Below are positions 32,246-35,739 of a stretch of DNA of 35,739 nucleotides, piece after piece. Under the pieces are notes generated by a model, which worked only from the letters and a program-made list of their open reading frames with translations, had not been told where the DNA came from and searched no databases. Numbering within the stretch: the first letter of the stretch is position 1; the number at the start of each line of letters is the position of its first letter. This DNA comes from DAITAZ01 sp036824045 (lineage in GTDB: Bacteria; Pseudomonadota; Gammaproteobacteria; Burkholderiales; Rhodocyclaceae), in assembly GCA_036824045.1 (NCBI GenBank), contig DAITAZ010000038.1, forward strand, positions 1 to 35,739, read 5' to 3'. The position numbers and the translations under genes are program-made.

Positions 32246-32971
32246 TCAGGCCGGTCGCAGGCGGAACTCCATCCTGACGCCGGCCAACTCGATCACATCG
32301 TGATCCGCCAGGCAACGGTGATTGCCTTCCAGCGCAACACCATTGACGGTCGGGAATTCGCTCCCTTCCACATGGGACAGGAAATACCCTTGGGGTCTGC
32401 GAGCGATAGCGGCCACTTGCCAGCCAGGGCGCCCCAGGGTCGTGACGTCCTTGGACAAATCAAGCTCCCGCCCCGCATTCAAGCCGGTCAACAGACAGAC
32501 GCAGGCGGCGGGATAGGGTGCAACCGGGGCAGCCGGGCGTGTGGCGGCAAAGCTCTGAGGTGAAAGGGAACTGATCTGCGTCTCCAGCGCTACCCGGGAC
32601 ACGGGAGCGGCGGTGATTCGGGCAGCCTCCGGACGCATGACCGTGGTGCGGGTCATGTCTGGCGCCGGCTGCGCATCGGACGCGGCGGTGTTGACGTACT
32701 TGATCCGGTACTTGCCCAGTTCGATGACATCCTGGTTCTGCAGGAAGTGCTTTCGCACCGGTTGCCCGTTCACATAGGTCCCGTTCGTGCTGTTGAGGTC
32801 TTCCAGGAACGCATCGTTGACGATGGTGGTGATGGCCGCGTGCTCGCCGCTGATGGCCAGATTGTCGATCTGGATATCGTTGTGGGGCTTGCGACCGATG
32901 GTGGTGCGCTCCTTGGTCAGCGGGATTTCCTTGAGCACGAGTCCATCCATGCTCAGTACCAGTTTTGCCAT
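32246..32971 (-). CDS. FHA domain protein with a second, degenerate FHA-like domain
   Basis: This 241-residue cytoplasmic protein should bind phosphothreonine peptides. The N-terminal FHA (about 5-95) has the full signature: TTIGRKPHNDIQI, SGEHAAI and LEDLNSTNGTYVNGQ. A linker contains threonines in MTRTTVMRP (about 106-114), a possible phosphosite. The C-terminal part (about 150-241) repeats the FHA pattern with TLGRPGWQ and PTVNGVALEG but lacks the S/H binding residues. AAGGAG precedes the start. The PP2C phosphatase gene lies 45 bases upstream in the same direction; a partner kinase is not in the window. Confidence 0.92.
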   Translation of the reverse strand: MAKLVLSMDGLVLKEIPLTKERTTIGRKPHNDIQIDNLAISGEHAAITTIVNDAFLEDLNSTNGTYVNGQPVRKHFLQNQDVIELGKYRIKYVNTAASDAQPAPDMTRTTVMRPEAARITAAPVSRVALETQISSLSPQSFAATRPAAPVAPYPAACVCLLTGLNAGRELDLSKDVTTLGRPGWQVAAIARRPQGYFLSHVEGSEFPTVNGVALEGNHRCLADHDVIELAGVRMEFRLRPA

Positions 32972-33016
32972 GCGAAAACTTGCTCCTTGATCACTCCAGC
33001 CCGAGTCAGCCCTGCG

Positions 33017-33838
33017 TCACCACCAACCGCCAAATCTGCCTCGCACCCTTGCCGGGAACGGTGCCCGTACAGCAACCGCCACCACGGAGATATTGTCCTG
33101 CCCGCCCTGTTCGTTTGCCAAGGCAACCAGATCGGCAACCAGCCGTTCCAGCGAATCCCACCCGGCAACCAGACGTCTGAAAAGCACGTCATCCTGAACC
33201 ATGTCGGTCAGCCCATCAGAAACCAGGAGAAAGAGATCGCCCGGCAGGCAATCGAACGTGCGCACATCGACATCGACTCTGGGCATCACTCCGACCGCAC
33301 GGGTGACAATACCCCTGCGAATCTGACTGGCCATTTCCTCCAAGCCAATCATGCCCCGATCCAATTGCTCCTGCAACACGGAATGGTCGCGAGTGAGTAA
33401 TTGCAACACACCATGCCGAAATCGGTAGCAGCGGGAATCGCCCACGTGGGCGACGGTGGCGGAGTCGTTGTAAAACCATGTCGCCACCAGCGTCGTACCC
33501 ATCCCCCGGTAAGCAGGCTGGGCGCAGGCAGCTCGGTAGATATCCAGGTTGGCCCGCCCGATTTCTTCCTCAAGCCCGGTCAACGCATTCGGCTGCCCGG
33601 AGGCGTCGAGGGCATGCGGCTTGGCGGTGGCCAAGCGCCTGGCCAGACCGGCGGCAAGCCCCTCCACCGCCATGCGAGCAGCCAGATCGCCCCCCGCGTA
33701 CCCTCCCATGCCGTCGGCCAGTAACGCAATGCCCCGGCCCGCATCAGCGTGCACAACGTCCTCGTTACGGCGGCGCACTCGACCGATGTCGGTGATGCAC
33801 GCCATTTCCAGACAAGTATCGAGCGGCGACGGCCTCAT
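33017..33838 (-). CDS. PP2C-family serine/threonine protein phosphatase
   Basis: This 273-residue soluble phosphatase removes phosphate from Ser/Thr residues with two metal ions. Motifs in order are RRRNED, LADGMGGYAGGD, GMGTTLVA, VGDSRCYRFR, LLVSDGLTDMV and GGQDNISVV, covering the metal-binding aspartates. Length equals that of bacterial PstP/PrpC-type enzymes without membrane anchors. It probably opposes a Hanks-type kinase acting on the adjacent FHA protein (inference). It begins 12 bases after the stop of the cyclodeaminase gene. ATG at 33838 has a weak GAGCG; an ATG 11 codons on is the alternative. Confidence 0.94.
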   Translation of the reverse strand: MRPSPLDTCLEMACITDIGRVRRRNEDVVHADAGRGIALLADGMGGYAGGDLAARMAVEGLAAGLARRLATAKPHALDASGQPNALTGLEEEIGRANLDIYRAACAQPAYRGMGTTLVATWFYNDSATVAHVGDSRCYRFRHGVLQLLTRDHSVLQEQLDRGMIGLEEMASQIRRGIVTRAVGVMPRVDVDVRTFDCLPGDLFLLVSDGLTDMVQDDVLFRRLVAGWDSLERLVADLVALANEQGGQDNISVVAVAVRAPFPARVRGRFGGWW

Positions 33839-33850
33839 GGGGCGCTCAAA

Positions 33851-34804
33851 TCAGTAGGGAAGTTCCAACCCCAGCCGCAGCTCCCGGGCCTTGGCCAACA
33901 CCCGCGCAGCCAAAGCCAGATCCTGGATCGCCATGCCCTGGGATTCGAACACGGAAATCTGCTCCGGGGAGGTCCGGCCCGGCCGCAAGCCTGCAATCAC
34001 TTCCCCCAGTTCAACCCACTGGCCTTCGTGGCTGCGCCCTTTTTCCAGGAGCGGCAGCAGATCCCCCGCTTCCTTCAACGCCGTAGCCCGGGAGTCCACC
34101 ACAATGGGTAGGCAACGGCGCAAGCACGCTTCATCCAGCTCCCGACGGATGAGGGAATTGGAGCCCGCAGCATTGATATGGGTGCCGGGCTCCAGCCATG
34201 CGCCCTCGAACACAGGCTGAGCGGAGGTGGTGACTGTGACCACCACATCACTGCCCCGGACCACCTCTTCGGGGCCCGTTGCCGGGCGCACCGTCCGGCC
34301 CAGACGCTCGCTCATGCGGCGGCAGAACGCCTGCAAAGGCTCCTGCCTGCGCGAGAATACCTTGATCTCTTCAATGTCCCGAACCGCGCACAATGCCTCG
34401 ATCTGGCTTTGCGCCTGCCAGCCCGCTCCGAATACACCGGCGATCCGGGCATCCGGTCGGGCCAACCACTTGGCCGCCACGCCTCCCGCTGCCCCCGTGC
34501 GCATCATGCCCAGCGCGTCGGCACCCAACACCGCAAGCGGGCGACCGGTGGCGGCGTCGTAAAGGTGGACGAGAAAACGATTGCCCTCGCGGCTGCTGGT
34601 GTAGACCTTGTAGCCCAACACCCCTTCTGCCTGCACACCCCCTTGCAGCAAATGCATGGTGACACCGGGGAAACGGATGCGATTGCGAGGAATATCCTGA
34701 GCCCTGCCGAGCACATGGGCTCGATGGGCAGACTCGACAGCCGCCAGGGCCATGGGCATGGTGACCAGCGCCGACACGTCTTGTTCGCTTAAATACAAAG
34801 CCAT
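33851..34804 (-). CDS. Ornithine cyclodeaminase/mu-crystallin family protein
   Basis: This 317-residue NAD(P)-dependent protein has the family start ALYLSEQDVSALVTMPMALA, a lysine in GYKVYTSS, and the Rossmann motif VFGAGWQAQSQIEAL. HINAAGSNS and VVDSRATALKEAGDLL follow. Members include ornithine cyclodeaminase, alanine dehydrogenase (Archaeoglobus type) and ketimine reductases, so the substrate is not fixed; proline or imine metabolism is possible. The ATG at 34804 has GAGGA upstream and lies 10 bases after the TerC stop, so it is cotranscribed with TerC and PP2C. Confidence 0.87.
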   Translation of the reverse strand: MALYLSEQDVSALVTMPMALAAVESAHRAHVLGRAQDIPRNRIRFPGVTMHLLQGGVQAEGVLGYKVYTSSREGNRFLVHLYDAATGRPLAVLGADALGMMRTGAAGGVAAKWLARPDARIAGVFGAGWQAQSQIEALCAVRDIEEIKVFSRRQEPLQAFCRRMSERLGRTVRPATGPEEVVRGSDVVVTVTTSAQPVFEGAWLEPGTHINAAGSNSLIRRELDEACLRRCLPIVVDSRATALKEAGDLLPLLEKGRSHEGQWVELGEVIAGLRPGRTSPEQISVFESQGMAIQDLALAARVLAKARELRLGLELPY

Positions 34805-34814
34805 TGCACCGTCC

Positions 34815-35513
34815 TCAGAGTTCGCGATAGATCTCGGCCTTGCCCTGCCGCCGGGCGGACAGCCATCCCGCGGCGACCACCAAAGCCGCTCCTGCCCCAC
34901 CGGCCAGTACCTTTGAGCCGGGGAAGTTGCCGATCCCGGTCCCGGCCAGGGCGATATCGGTCACGATCATGCCACCCGCCACATAGCCAAGTAGCGCCGC
35001 ACCCAGTGTCACCACCACCGGGAAGCGCTCCATGGTTTTCATGATGAACTGGCTCGACCACACAATCAGGGGAATGCTGACGGCAAGGCCGAAGATCAGC
35101 AGAAACAGGCTGTCGTGAGCAGCACCCGCGACCGCGATCACATTGTCGAGACTCATGACGAAGTCCGCCACGATGATGGTGCGCACGGCCCCCCACAGGT
35201 TGTCTGCCGCCTGGACCTCCGGTTCGCCATCCCCTTCAGGCAGCAGCAGCTTGACCCCAATCCAGAGTAGCAGCAGCCCGCCCACCAGCCGCAGATACGG
35301 ATAGCCCAACAGGCTGGCGGCAAACGCCGTCAGCACCACACGCAGGCCAACCGCACCAAACACGCCCCAGAAAACGCCCCGGCTCCGTTGGCTGGGTGGC
35401 AGATTGCGACAGGCGAGCGCGATGACCACCGCGTTGTCTCCGGAGAGGACCAGGTCGATCGCAATGATCTGGAGCACCGACATCCAGAAATCAGGGGCAA
35501 GAAAATCAGGCAT
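34815..35513 (-). CDS. TerC family integral membrane protein
   Basis: This 232-residue protein has about seven hydrophobic segments and the two TerC repeats DLVLSGDNAVVIALA and DFVMSLDNVIAVAGAA, with acidic residues inside membrane helices that likely bind a metal. Related proteins (YjbE, Alx, MntX-like) are implicated in manganese export. A TAGAAT box (35551-35556) lies upstream. It follows sucD after a strong terminator and heads the cyclodeaminase-PP2C-FHA transcript. Confidence 0.88.
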   Translation of the reverse strand: MPDFLAPDFWMSVLQIIAIDLVLSGDNAVVIALACRNLPPSQRSRGVFWGVFGAVGLRVVLTAFAASLLGYPYLRLVGGLLLLWIGVKLLLPEGDGEPEVQAADNLWGAVRTIIVADFVMSLDNVIAVAGAAHDSLFLLIFGLAVSIPLIVWSSQFIMKTMERFPVVVTLGAALLGYVAGGMIVTDIALAGTGIGNFPGSKVLAGGAGAALVVAAGWLSARRQGKAEIYREL

Positions 35514-35588
35514 GAACGGTCAGGGGAAAGGCGGAGAACACAGCTGCGAGATTCTAAACCGGCTCGGCATTGGGAACGCCCAAAACAA

Positions 35589-35619
35589 AACCGCGCCGGG
35601 CTTGCGGCCCGGCGCGGTT
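35589..35619 (-). terminator. Strong rho-independent terminator after sucD
   Basis: A 13-bp perfect stem (AACCGCGCCGGGC with its complement) closes a 5-base loop. On the minus strand it continues with TTTTGTTTTGGG. It lies 22 bases past the sucD stop. Confidence 0.93.
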
Positions 35620-35641
35620 TCTTCAGGCAACAACGCGGCGA

Positions 35642-35739
35642 TTAGAGCAGGCTCTTGAGCAGCTTGCCCATCTCGGACGGATTACGCGTCACCTTGAAGC
35701 CGCACTCCTCCATGATGGCGAGCTTGGCATCGGCGGTAT
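35642..35739 (-). CDS. sucD: Succinyl-CoA synthetase alpha subunit, C-terminal fragment
   Basis: Only the last 32 codons are inside the window. They read TADAKLAIMEECGFKVTRNP and then SEMGKLLKSLL before TAA. This is the C-terminus of betaproteobacterial SucD, which with SucC makes ATP or GTP from succinyl-CoA in the TCA cycle. The 5' part and sucC should lie to the right of the window. A strong terminator follows, so TerC is a separate transcript. Confidence 0.85.
   Translation of the reverse strand, partial: TADAKLAIMEECGFKVTRNPSEMGKLLKSLL

Noticed and set aside
32246..33838. FHA plus PP2C as part of a type VI secretion locus
   Set aside because: No tss, hcp, vgrG or clpV gene is present; the neighbours are pilus genes.
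1..35739. CRISPR, tRNA, rRNA, insertion sequence or prophage
   Set aside because: I saw no regularly spaced repeats, cloverleaf genes, transposase or integrase frames. The only long repeat is the cheW tract.

Overview
The window is a GC-rich (roughly 65 percent by eye) chromosomal segment, most likely from a motile betaproteobacterium. The flhDC, motAB and cheYA genes, the rnfABCDGE cluster, the type IVa pilins and the sucD/TerC order all suggest this, and a Rhodocyclales-like relative is my best guess from gene content. I see no IS element, integrase, tRNA, rRNA or CRISPR array.

Region 1 (1-12545, all minus strand) is a flagellar and chemotaxis block. Read in the direction of transcription it is flhD, flhC, motA, motB, an MCP, cheY, cheA, cheW, a double-PAS MCP, a second cheW, and an MCP cut by the window edge. 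The two cheW genes share a 425-bp identical tract. Region 2 (12546-16271, minus) holds two c-di-GMP proteins: REC-GGDEF(degenerate)-EAL and HDOD-REC-GGDEF(intact, with I-site). Region 3 (16401-24242, plus) is housekeeping and energy: pyrD, ald and the complete rnfABCDGE operon. Region 4 (24268-27514) has a 46-residue secreted peptide, an M14/AstE-like deacylase, a GCS2 ligase and a small membrane protein. Region 5 (27565-35513, minus) is a compact array: TerC, an ornithine cyclodeaminase family protein, a PP2C phosphatase, an FHA protein, a class II cAMP-phosphodiesterase-like MBL enzyme, a GAF-fused PilB/GspE ATPase and two paralogous type IV pilins. The window closes in the 3' end of sucD.

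The strongest non-coding signal is a set of six FliA (sigma-28) promoter-like sequences, five with the canonical spacing. Four precede chemotaxis/motility genes (motA, the MCP before cheY, both cheW genes). One precedes the HDOD-REC-GGDEF gene and one precedes a type IV pilin gene. flhDC itself has a perfect TGTGA-N6-TCACA CRP-type site upstream of a plausible sigma-70 promoter, which is flanked by a 9-bp inverted repeat. A cAMP-phosphodiesterase-like gene with a Fur-like box lies in the pilus cluster. Together these suggest, as inference, a circuit in which cAMP feeds flhDC, flhDC feeds FliA, and FliA drives chemotaxis, c-di-GMP synthesis and a pilin, with the FHA/PP2C pair adding phosphothreonine-type signalling beside the pilus motor. 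That linked motility/pilus network is my candidate for the undescribed system.
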